This document shows positions 6,856 through 15,148 of a stretch of DNA of 18,881 nucleotides, in pieces. Below the pieces are notes generated by a model. It was not told where the DNA came from and searched no databases. It saw only the letters and a list, made by a program, of their open reading frames with translations. The stretch lies in the NCBI GenBank assembly GCA_023443225.1, contig JAEZVF010000001.1, positions 1-18,881 on the forward strand, given 5' to 3'. Made by a program: the position numbers and the translations under genes. The stretch comes from Bacillota bacterium (GTDB lineage Bacteria > Bacillota > Clostridia > Lachnospirales > Lachnospiraceae). Numbering within the stretch: position 1 is the first letter of the stretch; the number at the start of each line of letters is the position of its first letter.

Positions 6856-7143
6856 ATGGAGGATAGGCCCCAGGTTCAGAAAAATCATAAGGTAAGTATA
6901 AATGCAAGAAGTTCTGCTACTATTACAGGAGTAAATGATGTTTTGTCATTTGATGCAGGAGAAGTACTATTAGAGACGGAGCAAGGAATCTTAATGCTCC
7001 GTGGAACTGACCTTCATGTGAATCGTTTAACCCTTGAAAAGGGTGAAGTAGATGTAGACGGTAAAATCGACAGTTTGACTTATTCGGATGCAAATGCATA
7101 TAGCAAATCGGGTGAATCGTTAATTAGCAGATTGTTCAAATAA
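6856..7143 (+). CDS. yabP: sporulation protein YabP
   Basis: YabP is a small sporulation protein; in B. subtilis it is made in the mother cell under sigma-E together with YabQ. The 95 residues match the family. The body is a beta-rich YabP fold, with HKVSINARSSATITGVNDV near the start, then FDAGEVLLETEQGILMLRG and the conserved LHVNRLTLEKGEVDVDGKI region. It has no signal peptide or membrane helix. AGGAGG (6845-6850) is 5 nt before ATG 6856. It is followed by yabQ after 19 nt, as in other spore-formers. A sigma-E promoter would be expected upstream, but I found no convincing -35/-10 pair. Confidence 0.93.
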   Translation: MEDRPQVQKNHKVSINARSSATITGVNDVLSFDAGEVLLETEQGILMLRGTDLHVNRLTLEKGEVDVDGKIDSLTYSDANAYSKSGESLISRLFK

Positions 7144-7162
7144 TGCAGGAGGAAAAGCAGAC

Positions 7163-7663
7163 ATGAACGATGCAATTCTGGTAGAACTGCGATTCTTTGG
7201 AATATCCGTTTTCTGGGGTATGCTTTTATTAGTTATCTATGATTTGTTACGAATTCTAAGAAGAATCATGAAGCATAATAATTTCTTAATTACGATAGAA
7301 GATATAATTTATTGGATTACTTCTAGTATATTAATTTTTCGAATGATGTATCAACAGAATAATGGTATTATACGGGGATTTTCAATTATGGCCATGCTTT
7401 TGGGAATGCTTCTTTATCATGAAGTATTAAGTGAAGGCCTAGTTACTATTGTAAGTGGTATTCTGAATAAAACGATTCAAGGTATTTCTAAATTAATATC
7501 GTTTATTTTACGGCCCTTTCGTTTTTTTATAAAGAAAATTGGCCAACTGTTAGCATGGTTATTTTCAAAAATAATAAAAATGTCCCATTCTTTAGTAAAA
7601 GCATTGAAATATGTTTGGAATTTTAGTAAAATAGCAGTATCAGATGATGAAAAAGGTGATTAG
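7163..7663 (+). CDS. yabQ: spore cortex biosynthesis membrane protein YabQ
   Basis: YabQ is an integral membrane protein of the sporangium needed for normal cortex formation in B. subtilis. The 166 residues contain three clear hydrophobic segments: about 9-29 (FFGISVFWGMLLLVIYDLL), 46-62 and 70-90. A fourth, amphipathic or re-entrant stretch rich in Phe, Ile and Lys lies around 110-145. The family motif LRFFGISVFWG...YDLLRILRR is at the start. AGGAGG (7146-7151) lies 11 nt before ATG 7163. The 3' end nearly touches or overlaps the divIC start, indicating translational coupling. Confidence 0.92.
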   Translation: MNDAILVELRFFGISVFWGMLLLVIYDLLRILRRIMKHNNFLITIEDIIYWITSSILIFRMMYQQNNGIIRGFSIMAMLLGMLLYHEVLSEGLVTIVSGILNKTIQGISKLISFILRPFRFFIKKIGQLLAWLFSKIIKMSHSLVKALKYVWNFSKIAVSDDEKGD

Positions 7664-7664
7664 T

Positions 7665-7961
7665 TTGAGAAGAAAGAGAAGGGCACGTAGGACAGGCTTG
7701 ATGCTGATAGCCGTAATGGTTCTTGTTATTAGCGCTATTGTTACATACAAGCGACAAGGTCTTGATAAAACAAATGTTAAAGCTGAGGCTCGTATCGAAG
7801 AACTCAAGGAAGATATCGCTAATGAGAAGGAAGAAGCTGAAAAGATTCAAGAACTTAAAGCTTACGTGCAGACAAAGAAATACATTGAAGAAGTAGCCAG
7901 GGAGAAACTCGGACTGGTTTACGAAGATGAGATTATTTTCAAATCAGAGAATAAAGAATAA
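7665..7961 (+). CDS. divIC: septum formation protein DivIC/FtsB family
   Basis: DivIC is a bitopic division protein that acts with FtsL and DivIB to activate septal wall synthesis. It has a short basic cytoplasmic head (RRKRRARR), one membrane helix (about residues 10-30) and an extracytoplasmic coiled coil rich in Glu and Lys. The conserved end is YIEEVAREKLGLVYEDEIIF. I chose TTG 7665 (98 residues) because AAGGTGAT (7653-7660) is well placed for it. An alternative ATG at 7644 would add 7 residues and overlap yabQ by 20 bp, but has no ribosome binding site. Position right after yabQ agrees with the conserved cluster. Confidence 0.9.
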   Translation: MRRKRRARRTGLMLIAVMVLVISAIVTYKRQGLDKTNVKAEARIEELKEDIANEKEEAEKIQELKAYVQTKKYIEEVAREKLGLVYEDEIIFKSENKE

Positions 7962-7963
7962 GA

Positions 7964-8020
7964 AACCTTTTATACTTTTAAGATCAACAGAGTGCGTAAA
8001 GTATAAGAGGTTATTTCTTT
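7964..8020 (+). terminator. terminator after divIC
   Basis: AACCTTTTATACTTTT (7964-7979) pairs with TAAAGTATAAGAGGTT (7997-8012), with one wobble and a terminal mismatch. The next bases are ATTTCTTT. It closes the mazG-divIC cluster before the tRNA unit. Confidence 0.6.
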
Positions 8021-8079
8021 ATAAATTTATAAAAGTCTAATTTATTTATTAATTGATTCTATTTTTTAATATTATGTTG

Positions 8080-8108
8080 TTGACAAGTAATAAAAAAGCA
8101 GTTATAAT
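8080..8108 (+). promoter_or_regulatory. consensus sigma-A promoter for tRNA-Met
   Basis: TTGACA (8080-8085) and TATAAT (8103-8108), both perfect, are separated by exactly 17 nt and end 15 nt before the tRNA. This is the strongest promoter in the window. Confidence 0.85.
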
Positions 8109-8123
8109 GTAAATCGTCACTTC

Positions 8124-8197
8124 GGCGAAGTAGCTCAGTTGGCTAGAGCACGCGGTTCATACCCGCGGTGTCGGCGGTTCAAATCCGTCCTTCGCTA
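8124..8197 (+). tRNA. tRNA-Met (anticodon CAT), elongator type
   Basis: The cloverleaf is complete. The acceptor is GGCGAAG/CTTCGCT with a G1-U72 wobble. The D arm is GCTC...GAGC. The anticodon stem is CGCGG/CCGCG with loop TTCATAC. The T arm is GGCGG-TTCAAAT-CCGTC, and the discriminator is A (8197). The sequence resembles the B. subtilis elongator tRNA-Met, which also has the G1-U72 pair; an initiator would lack this pattern. The anticodon stem lacks the three consecutive G-C pairs typical of initiators at its base. The 3' CCA is not encoded (CTA follows), so it must be added after transcription. A tRNA-Met also lies just upstream of spoIIE in B. subtilis, as I recall. Confidence 0.95.
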
Positions 8198-8216
8198 CTA
8201 AAATAAAATTAAAGTA

Positions 8217-8248
8217 AACAGGAAGTTAATTTAAACTTCCTGTTTTTT
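8217..8248. terminator. bidirectional terminator after tRNA-Met
   Basis: AACAGGAAGTT (8217-8227) and AACTTCCTGTT (8234-8244) form a perfect 11-bp stem around a 6-nt loop, with T residues to 8248. The A-rich left side means it can also end the minus-strand gene that stops at 8264. Confidence 0.85.
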
Positions 8249-8263
8249 TATTAATAGCGACGT

Positions 8264-8641
8264 TTAGTATTCATTATAAGGGCAGTAATGAGGTATTTTA
8301 GACTGAAATTCTTTCAAATTCACTATATGATAATCTTCATTAAATTCAATGAGCGATACTCCGTTAAAATCAGTTAGGACCCCTTCGTAATCGCATTTAA
8401 AATACCATTCAACTGCGGTTATGTTTGATTGGTGTAAGAATTGCTTTATATCCCAACTTAATACAGTTCCTTTTGTAATCCAATCTTTAAACCATCTTTC
8501 GATTACCTGAGCTCCACGGTATTCCGGTCCGTAACATTCACTATAAATCACATCAGAATCAAAGATATCTGTGATTATCGTGCTGTCTTTTCGTATCCAA
8601 GCATTAAAATAATTTTTAATTATTTCTTCTCTTTGTATCAT
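8264..8641 (-). CDS. NTF2/SnoaL-like domain protein
   Basis: The 125 residues resemble the SnoaL-like branch of the NTF2 fold, a cone-shaped alpha+beta barrel used as a small enzyme or ligand-binding domain. Supporting patterns are an N-terminal helix (REEIIKNYFNAWIRKDSTIITDIF), then a strand with DVIYSECYGPEYRG and a GAQVIERWFKDW helix. These are followed by alternating strands WDIKQFLHQSNITAVEWYFKCDYEG, VLTDFNGVSLIEFN and YHIVNLKEFQS. This order is classic for the family, but there is no clear catalytic residue set, so no reaction is assigned. A GGGGGG ribosome binding site (8653-8648, minus strand) precedes the start at 8641. It is transcribed against tRNA-Met and shares its terminator; it occupies a place between the tRNA and spoIIE that is probably variable between species. 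Confidence 0.75.
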   Translation of the reverse strand: MIQREEIIKNYFNAWIRKDSTIITDIFDSDVIYSECYGPEYRGAQVIERWFKDWITKGTVLSWDIKQFLHQSNITAVEWYFKCDYEGVLTDFNGVSLIEFNEDYHIVNLKEFQSKIPHYCPYNEY

Positions 8642-8700
8642 TTGGTACCCCCCTTAGAAAAGGCTATTAATTTGCCAAAAGAATCTAATATCCTAAGAGT

Positions 8701-8729
8701 ATAATAATATAATCATGCTAAAGTTACAA
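8701..8729 (-). promoter_or_regulatory. candidate promoter for the NTF2-like gene
   Basis: Read on the minus strand, TTGTAA (8729-8724), a 17-nt spacer and TATTAT (8706-8701) lie about 60 nt upstream of the start codon. Both boxes are near consensus, but the surroundings are very AT-rich. Confidence 0.4.
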
Positions 8730-8814
8730 TAAGATCCGTATCCTTTTTTGTTTCTAAGTTTCTTAATAAGCCTTAACTCTCTTGATTCGATAGAATTAAT
8801 CATTCCAAGAGATT

Positions 8815-8883
8815 CTTGTCAAAAACTTTTTCTAACCTTGTCCTTAGTTATGACAAACAATTCCAAATGTAAAAAATTATAAT
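8815..8883 (+). promoter_or_regulatory. Spo0A-type control region of spoIIE
   Basis: A perfect -10 TATAAT (8878-8883) is preceded by ATGACA (8850-8855) with a spacer of 22 nt, too long for an ordinary sigma-A promoter. The -35 overlaps TATGACAAA (8849-8857), whose complement TTTGTCATA matches the Spo0A box TTTGTCGAA at 7 of 9 positions. A second box, CTTGTCAAA (8815-8823), lies upstream on the plus strand. In B. subtilis, Spo0A-activated sigma-A promoters of spoIIG and spoIIE also have extended spacing of 21-22 bp. The remainder of 8642-8960 shows no gene. Confidence 0.6.
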
Positions 8884-8960
8884 ACAGGTCTAGCAGAATT
8901 CTTACCACTTTACCTTGGTAAATAGATTACTGCATCATTTGGAGGAGGACTTAAAAGATA

Positions 8961-11258
8961 ATGAAAGAATGGAATGTGAAAAAATTATTATTACAGATGA
9001 TAGGGGTTATTATGGCACGAGCACCCTTCGTAGGCATAAATCCAATTGGTGCTGCGTATTTTGCAGCAGTTTTTATGGATAAGAAAGGCAGGGTATTGTC
9101 CATGCTAGGGGTATCGCTTGGAATGATAAGTGCAATGCCCAGGATCGAAGCTATAAAATATATTATCGTAATGATTGTAATTTCAATTATTACTTCCTTG
9201 ATCGAATATAATAGTAAAAGGGTATCTATCCTAGTAATAGGTGCACTTACTGGCACCGTAACTGCAATTATGTCGATTGCAAACGGGTTAATGAACCAGG
9301 GTGAACAGCATTATGTATTAATAGCAATTGCTGAAGGAGTGACCATATTTGCTTTTAGTTTTATTTTTCGAAAGGGAATAGAACCGATACTCCATGGTAT
9401 GAAAGGACAAGCTTTTGACAATGAACAAATTATAAGCATGGCGATAATCTTAGGAGTTATCATTTACGGTGTTCCGAGTCCAGATATACTTGGGTTTTCA
9501 CTGAGTCTGGCAGTGTCTCTATTCAGTGTTCTATTGGTTGGATATAAATACGGAGCGGGTTATGGTGCTGTTGCAGGTACTGCTTGTGGCATTATCTTAG
9601 CCTTGAAAACAGGCCAGATGAATCAGATAGGAATGATGTGTATGCTAGGTATTGTATCGGGAACCTTCCGTGAAATGGGGCGTTTTTTCACTGCAGCAAT
9701 GTATTCTACTGCGGTTATGGTTCTCGGTGAGATTTATCGAAATTATCGTCTGGATCTATCGGGCTTGGGGGCACTTGTCACTAGTGCTATTATATTCTTG
9801 TTACTTCCTAAAAAAATTACTTATAAAGTGAATTCCGAGTCAGAAGAGGAAGATGAGGGAGACGTTTTTGTTCATCAAAGTATTCAAAACATTGCAAAGG
9901 GCAAACTCAAAGATTTTTCGGAGTCCTTTCAAAATCTTTCCGATACCTTCGCATCAATTGCAGATAAAAAAACTGAATTGAGTAATAAAGATAAGTCAGA
10001 TATCTTTAATGAAGTCTCAGAAACTCTATGTAAAGATTGCAATAATTGCAGTATTTGCTGGAAGAGTAATTTTAGTGAAACCTATGAAGGAGCATATCAT
10101 ATTTTAGATATCGTAGATAAAACCGGTACAATTTCTATCGAGGAAGTACCGAAAAACTTTGCAGAACGATGTATCTACTTGGATACATTTATGTTTGAAA
10201 CTAGACGGATGTTAGAGATAGCAAAATTGAATCTGGTTTGGTATAACAGAATGGCTGAAAGTCGAGAAGCAATAGCAGGACAACTGTGCGAGGTAGCAAA
10301 TATTATAGATGATTTTTCCATGGAGTTATATAAAACCGTGGAAACCTCGGAAACAAAAAAGAAACGCATGATTTATGATTTACGAGCTAATTATATTATT
10401 GTAAAACGTATTGCTATTTTTGAAAAAAGAAATGATAAACAAGAAATTTATATGACGGCAAGAACAGAAAGAGGGCGTTGTTTTACAACTAAGGAAGCGG
10501 CAGGAATCATCAGCAATATTTTTGGCAAGCGTATGCGCCCTGCAGATGGATGCAAAAATGTAATGACAAAAGACTATGAAACTTTTGTATTTGTGGAAGA
10601 TGCGGATTATAGAGTGTTTACAGGAATGGCCAGAATGACAAAAGAAGGCGGCCGTATATCAGGAGATAATTTTTCCTTTATCTATCCAGATCCAGGGACA
10701 GTGGTAATGACATTGTCCGATGGTATGGGAAGTGGGGAGGCGGCTTGTGAAGAAAGTGAATCTGTGGTGGAATTATTAGAACAATTTATAGAAGCAGGTT
10801 TTAGAAAGGAATCTGCAGTAAAATTGATTAATTCTATATTGGTCCTAAAAACGGAAGAGCAAACATTTTCAACAATTGACATGAGTGTTATCAATCTTTT
10901 CACAGGGGAATGTGATTTTATAAAGATAGGAGCCTCTACTACGTTCATCAAGAGAAGCAGTTGGGTGGAGGTCATTAATTCCACTTCACTTCCAGTCGGT
11001 GTATTCAATCAGGTCGATTACGAGACGGTTTCCAGAAGACTATATGATGGAGATTATGTTATTATGGTTACCGATGGAGTGATTGATTGTATTCCGGGTG
11101 ATGAAAAAGAAAAATTTTTGGAAGAATTCATATTGGATTTAAGAATGAATCATCCCAAGGAGATTGCGAATGCCGTATTAAACCAGGCTTTAGAACTTAA
11201 TCAGTGGGTACCAAAGGATGATATGACTGTATTGGTAGCAGGCTTTTTGAAGAAGTAA
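8961..11258 (+). CDS. spoIIE: stage II sporulation protein E, PP2C-type phosphatase
   Basis: SpoIIE sits at the asymmetric septum and dephosphorylates SpoIIAA, which frees sigma-F in the forespore; it also helps position FtsZ. The 765 residues are a little shorter than B. subtilis SpoIIE (about 827). About the first 290 residues are hydrophobic, with roughly ten membrane helices. A central regulatory and FtsZ-interacting region follows (about 300-560), including a cysteine-rich CKDCNNCSICW stretch. The C-terminal PP2C domain has metal-binding Asp587 in LSDGMGSGEA, Asp705 in VTDGVID and Asp753/Asp754 in KDDMTVL. GGAGGAGG (8941-8948) precedes ATG 8961. It is expected to be switched on by Spo0A~P. 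Confidence 0.97.
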   Translation: MKEWNVKKLLLQMIGVIMARAPFVGINPIGAAYFAAVFMDKKGRVLSMLGVSLGMISAMPRIEAIKYIIVMIVISIITSLIEYNSKRVSILVIGALTGTVTAIMSIANGLMNQGEQHYVLIAIAEGVTIFAFSFIFRKGIEPILHGMKGQAFDNEQIISMAIILGVIIYGVPSPDILGFSLSLAVSLFSVLLVGYKYGAGYGAVAGTACGIILALKTGQMNQIGMMCMLGIVSGTFREMGRFFTAAMYSTAVMVLGEIYRNYRLDLSGLGALVTSAIIFLLLPKKITYKVNSESEEEDEGDVFVHQSIQNIAKGKLKDFSESFQNLSDTFASIADKKTELSNKDKSDIFNEVSETLCKDCNNCSICWKSNFSETYEGAYHILDIVDKTGTISIEEVPKNFAERCIYLDTFMFETRRMLEIAKLNLVWYNRMAESREAIAGQLCEVANIIDDFSMELYKTVETSETKKKRMIYDLRANYIIVKRIAIFEKRNDKQEIYMTARTERGRCFTTKEAAGIISNIFGKRMRPADGCKNVMTKDYETFVFVEDADYRVFTGMARMTKEGGRISGDNFSFIYPDPGTVVMTLSDGMGSGEAACEESESVVELLEQFIEAGFRKESAVKLINSILVLKTEEQTFSTIDMSVINLFTGECDFIKIGASTTFIKRSSWVEVINSTSLPVGVFNQVDYETVSRRLYDGDYVIMVTDGVIDCIPGDEKEKFLEEFILDLRMNHPKEIANAVLNQALELNQWVPKDDMTVLVAGFLKK

Positions 11259-11268
11259 ACAGGGTTAC

Positions 11269-11297
11269 TTGAATTTTTCTGTGGTTCGGGGTAAAAT
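11269..11297 (+). promoter_or_regulatory. candidate sigma-A promoter for tilS-hpt-ftsH
   Basis: TTGAAT (11269-11274), a 17-nt spacer and TAAAAT (11292-11297) lie in the 79-nt gap after spoIIE. Such a promoter would let the growth-essential tilS, hpt and ftsH be expressed when spoIIE is silent. Confidence 0.55.
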
Positions 11298-11337
11298 AAT
11301 AAGAAGGTGAATTGTACAAGATTTGGCAGGAGAAAAA

Positions 11338-12759
11338 ATGCTTAAAAAAATTCAGACTTATATAGAAGAACTAAAAATGATTTCTAAGGGAGACAGAATT
11401 GTAATTGGAGTGTCTGGTGGCGCCGATTCTGTCTGCCTTTTCCATGTTCTTATTACTTTGGCACCTAAGTATAATTTGGCTCTTTCTGCCTTGCATGTAA
11501 ACCATGGAATTCGTGGACCAGAAGCAGAGGAAGACGAAGCATTTGTGAAAGAATTATGTGATAAGAACCAGATTTCGTTTGTGAGCGTAAAAGCAAATGT
11601 CCCAGATATAGCAAAGAAAGAGGGATTATCCGAAGAAGAGGCTGGAAGAAAGATACGTTATCTTGTTCTTTATGATTACTTAGAGAAAAACAAGTGTAAT
11701 AAAATTGCAATTGCGCATAATAAAAAGGATAATGCCGAAACGATACTATTTCATTTGTTCCGTGGTACAGGTATTCAGGGATTAACAGGAATACGCCCGA
11801 TGAGAGAAGCAATTATCAGACCTTTGCTCTGTGTAGATAGACATGAAATTGAATCTTATCTTAAGCAGAAAGATATTCCTTACCGAACTGACAGTAGCAA
11901 TCTGACCGACGATTATAGTCGTAATAAAATCAGACATCATGTCATAGACTTTGCACAAGAGGAAATAAACCGGAAGGCTGTAACAAATATTGTAAATGCA
12001 GCGAAACAATTAGAAGAAATTAATCAGTATTTAGAAAAGACAATTATGTCTGCATATGAAAGATTGGTATCGTATAAGGAAGAAAAAGACACATATGCAA
12101 TCACAATAGAGTCATTAAAGCAAGAAGATGTTGTAATACAAAAAGGGATTATCCGCCTCATTTTTAGCAGATTGGCGAAGCGATTAAAAGATCTAGAAGC
12201 AAAGCATGTCAGTTATGTTCTTTCTCTACAGGAGAAAGAGGTAGGCAAAACCTTACACCTTCCTTATGGAATCCATGCGGTCAGAGGATATCATGACATT
12301 ACTATGTGCATCGGTAAAATAAAAGAAGAGGAAGTAACACATACTTCGACTGTAGATTTCAAGATACCAATACCCGGAGATTTTTATTTGCCCCAATTAC
12401 AATCTATTTTGCATACAAGACTAATTAATTATAAAAAAAGTTTGATAATTCCCCAAAATGGGTGTACGAAATGGTTTGACTATGATAAAATAGAAAATAC
12501 TGTCTTAGTTAGAAATAGAAAACAAGGCGATTTCATTCAAATAGATTCAAAAGGAAGTAGAAAAAAAATTAAATCTCTATTCATTGACGATAAAGTGCCA
12601 AGAGAGAAAAGAGATTCTTTTCTGTTACTGGCAGATGGTTCACACATCATGTGGGTTATCGGTGATAGGATGAGTGAGGCATATAAAGTAAATGAACAGA
12701 CAAAGGTAATACTCGAGATAAGTTTAGATGGAGGAAATGAAGATGCAAGACAATATTAA
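11338..12759 (+). CDS. tilS: tRNA(Ile)-lysidine synthase TilS
   Basis: TilS converts C34 of the CAU-anticodon tRNA-Ile to lysidine with ATP and lysine, so that it reads AUA instead of AUG; it is normally essential. The 473 residues are typical of long Firmicute TilS. The N-type PP-loop is SGGADS (26-31). Other markers are ALHVNHGIRGPEAEEDE, AIAHNKKDNAETILFHLFRGTG with the conserved Asp and Glu of substrate binding, and RNKIRHH; a C-terminal tRNA-binding domain ends near VIGDRMSEAYKV. I chose ATG 11338, with AGGAG at 11328-11332, over an in-frame TTG at 11323. Its 3' end overlaps hpt by 17 bp. Confidence 0.96.
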   Translation: MLKKIQTYIEELKMISKGDRIVIGVSGGADSVCLFHVLITLAPKYNLALSALHVNHGIRGPEAEEDEAFVKELCDKNQISFVSVKANVPDIAKKEGLSEEEAGRKIRYLVLYDYLEKNKCNKIAIAHNKKDNAETILFHLFRGTGIQGLTGIRPMREAIIRPLLCVDRHEIESYLKQKDIPYRTDSSNLTDDYSRNKIRHHVIDFAQEEINRKAVTNIVNAAKQLEEINQYLEKTIMSAYERLVSYKEEKDTYAITIESLKQEDVVIQKGIIRLIFSRLAKRLKDLEAKHVSYVLSLQEKEVGKTLHLPYGIHAVRGYHDITMCIGKIKEEEVTHTSTVDFKIPIPGDFYLPQLQSILHTRLINYKKSLIIPQNGCTKWFDYDKIENTVLVRNRKQGDFIQIDSKGSRKKIKSLFIDDKVPREKRDSFLLLADGSHIMWVIGDRMSEAYKVNEQTKVILEISLDGGNEDARQY

Positions 12760-13261
12760 AGTGCTATTATCGCAAGAAGAAGTAGATAAAAGGATTCGTG
12801 AATTAGGAGAGCAAATAAGTAAGGATTATGCTGGAAAAGAACTACATTTAATTTGTATCCTAAAAGGCGGTGTATTTATTACCTGTCAATTGGCAAAAGG
12901 AATTACGATTCCGCTTTCGCTAGATTTTATGTCCGTCTCTAGCTATGGGGATGATACGGTTAGTTCAGGAAGGGTAAAGATTATAAAAGATTTGGATGAT
13001 CCAATAGAAGGCAAGGATGTTTTAATTGTGGAAGATATTATTGATTCTGGAAATACGCTTAATTATCTAATGGAGCTTCTTGGCACAAGGAAACCAGGCA
13101 GTATCAAGATATGCACTTTACTGGATAAACCGGAACGCAGAACGACAGAAGTTCCCGTAGACTATGTGGGATTTCAGATTCCAGATAAGTTTGTAGTTGG
13201 ATATGGACTGGATTATATACAAAAGTACAGAAATTTACCATATATTGGAGTTATAGAATAG
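12743..13261 (+). CDS. hpt: hypoxanthine phosphoribosyltransferase
   Basis: Hpt makes IMP and GMP from hypoxanthine or guanine and PRPP in purine salvage. The 172 residues have the type I phosphoribosyltransferase fold. A conserved LKGGVFITCQLA segment (around 35-46) is present. The PRPP-binding loop is VEDIIDSGNTL (96-106), and FVVGYGLDY near the C-terminus is a base-binding segment typical of HPRT. Start ATG 12743 was chosen because GGAGG (12730-12734) is 8 nt upstream; ATG 12728 and 12737 lie too close to or before that site. It overlaps the end of tilS, so the two are translationally coupled. The tilS-hpt-ftsH order is widely conserved in Firmicutes. Confidence 0.96.
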   Translation: MQDNIKVLLSQEEVDKRIRELGEQISKDYAGKELHLICILKGGVFITCQLAKGITIPLSLDFMSVSSYGDDTVSSGRVKIIKDLDDPIEGKDVLIVEDIIDSGNTLNYLMELLGTRKPGSIKICTLLDKPERRTTEVPVDYVGFQIPDKFVVGYGLDYIQKYRNLPYIGVIE

Positions 13262-13276
13262 AAAGGGGAACAATTA

Positions 13277-15148
13277 GTGAAAAAACAATTAAAAGGGTAT
13301 GGGTTTTATATTATCATACTCGGTATCATATTAGCTGCGATGCTATTATCTGATAATTTCAACAGTACTGGCACCGAAAATTATGAACTGGGTAACTTTT
13401 TATCTGATTTGCAAGCGGGAAAGGTAACTACGGTTGATATCTATCCTAATGTAGAAGTTCCAACAGGAGAAGTAAAAGTAATATTTAACGATAAAAGTGG
13501 TGCTAGTTTCAATGTAGGAGATATCAATGAGGTAGAGCAGCAAGCATTGATTCATGGAATTATACCATCTATGCATAAAATTACGAAGCCGAGCTGGTTC
13601 TTGACCAGTGTATTACCATATCTTCTAGGATTTGTGGTAATTATTATTCTATTCTCTTTCTTGTCAAATCAGGCAGCCGGTGGTGGCGGTGGTAATAGTA
13701 AGGTTATGAATTTTGGTAAAAGCCGTGCTAAGATGACGACGGATGAGAACAAGAAGACTACATTTAAAAATGTAGCAGGTTTAGAAGAAGAAAAAGAGGA
13801 ATTAAGCGAAATTGTGGACTTCCTCCGCACACCAAAGAAGTATATGCAGGTTGGAGCCAGAATTCCCAAAGGTGTTCTGTTAGAAGGACCTCCAGGAACT
13901 GGAAAGACGTTACTTGCTAAGGCGGTTGCTGGTGAAGCAGGAGTGCCATTTTTCAGTATTTCGGGTTCAGACTTTGTGGAGATGTTTGTTGGTGTAGGTG
14001 CTTCAAGAGTAAGGGATTTATTTGAAGATGCCAAGAAACACTCACCCTGTATCGTGTTTATCGATGAAATTGATGCAGTGGCCAGAAGAAGAGGAACCGG
14101 TATGGGAGGCGGCCATGATGAAAGAGAGCAGACCTTAAATCAGCTCCTTGTAGAAATGGATGGTTTTGGAGCGAACGAAGGAATTATCGTTATGGCAGCT
14201 ACAAACCGTGTGGATATATTAGATCCTGCTATTTTACGTCCTGGCCGATTTGATCGTAAGGTTATGGTTGGACGCCCTGATGTGAAGGGCAGAGAAGAAA
14301 TTCTTCAAGTACATGCCAAAGGTAAACCTCTTGGTGAAGACGTAGATTTAAAACAGATTGCACAGACCACCGCAGGGTTCACTGGAGCAGATCTTGAAAA
14401 CCTCTTAAATGAGGCGGCGATAAGTGCAGCAAAAGACAGCAGAAGTTTTATTGTTGCTGAAGATATTAATCGATCCTTTATCAAAGTTGGAATTGGAACG
14501 GAGAAGAAGAGTAAAGTTATTTCAGAAAAAGAAAAGAAAATTACCGCATATCATGAAGCTGGTCATGCAATCTTATTTCATGTGCTTCCAGATGTGGGTC
14601 CTGTGCACATGGTATCTATTATTCCGACTGGAAATGGTGCAGCAGGTTATACCATGCCGTTACCTGAGAAAGATGAGATGTTTAATACGAAAGGGCAGAT
14701 GATGCAGGATATTATTGTGGGATTAGGCGGCAGAGCTGCAGAAGAGCTAATCTTTGACGATATTACTACAGGTGCTTCTCAAGACATCAAAATGGCAACC
14801 AAAGTTGCAAGAGCAATGGTTACTAAATACGGTTTTTCAAGCAATGTAGGTATGGTTAATTACGGTAGTGACGATGATGAGGTATTTATCGGCCGTGACT
14901 TAGCCCACACGAGATCTTATAGTGAAAGTGTTGCAAAGCTTATTGATGATGAAATCAAGACAATGATTGACAAGTGTTATACTGATGCAAAGAGAATATT
15001 AACAGAAAATAAAGAGATTCTTCATAATTGTGCTAAGCTATTAATTCAGAAGGAGAGAATCAACCGCGAAGAATTTGAAGCTTTGTTCTTGCCTCCTACA
15101 AATGGAGACGATGGAGATGACGTTAATTCTATGGTATTGAATGTCTAA
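13277..15148 (+). CDS. ftsH: ATP-dependent zinc metalloprotease FtsH
   Basis: FtsH is a membrane-anchored hexameric AAA protease that degrades unstable and misassembled membrane and cytosolic proteins. The 623 residues start at GTG 13277, behind AAAGGGGA (13262-13269). Two membrane helices (about 8-24 and 108-131) flank a small extracytoplasmic domain. The AAA module has Walker A GPPGTGKT (204-211), Walker B VFIDEID (Asp263, Glu264) and the second region of homology DILDPAILRPGRFDRK. The protease has the zinc site HEAGH (426-430) and third ligand Asp503. A glycine-rich linker (AAGGGGGN) follows TM2. It ends the tilS-hpt-ftsH operon. Confidence 0.98.
   Translation: MKKQLKGYGFYIIILGIILAAMLLSDNFNSTGTENYELGNFLSDLQAGKVTTVDIYPNVEVPTGEVKVIFNDKSGASFNVGDINEVEQQALIHGIIPSMHKITKPSWFLTSVLPYLLGFVVIIILFSFLSNQAAGGGGGNSKVMNFGKSRAKMTTDENKKTTFKNVAGLEEEKEELSEIVDFLRTPKKYMQVGARIPKGVLLEGPPGTGKTLLAKAVAGEAGVPFFSISGSDFVEMFVGVGASRVRDLFEDAKKHSPCIVFIDEIDAVARRRGTGMGGGHDEREQTLNQLLVEMDGFGANEGIIVMAATNRVDILDPAILRPGRFDRKVMVGRPDVKGREEILQVHAKGKPLGEDVDLKQIAQTTAGFTGADLENLLNEAAISAAKDSRSFIVAEDINRSFIKVGIGTEKKSKVISEKEKKITAYHEAGHAILFHVLPDVGPVHMVSIIPTGNGAAGYTMPLPEKDEMFNTKGQMMQDIIVGLGGRAAEELIFDDITTGASQDIKMATKVARAMVTKYGFSSNVGMVNYGSDDDEVFIGRDLAHTRSYSESVAKLIDDEIKTMIDKCYTDAKRILTENKEILHNCAKLLIQKERINREEFEALFLPPTNGDDGDDVNSMVLNV

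Noticed and set aside
8778..8812. TCTCTTG...CAAGAGA inverted repeat upstream of spoIIE as a terminator or operator
   Set aside because: Only 7 bp pair, with a 21-nt gap and no T run; chance is likely in this AT-rich region.
14424..14702. Second-frame open reading inside ftsH
   Set aside because: It overlaps the zinc-site region of ftsH completely and has no homology-like motif or start signal of its own.
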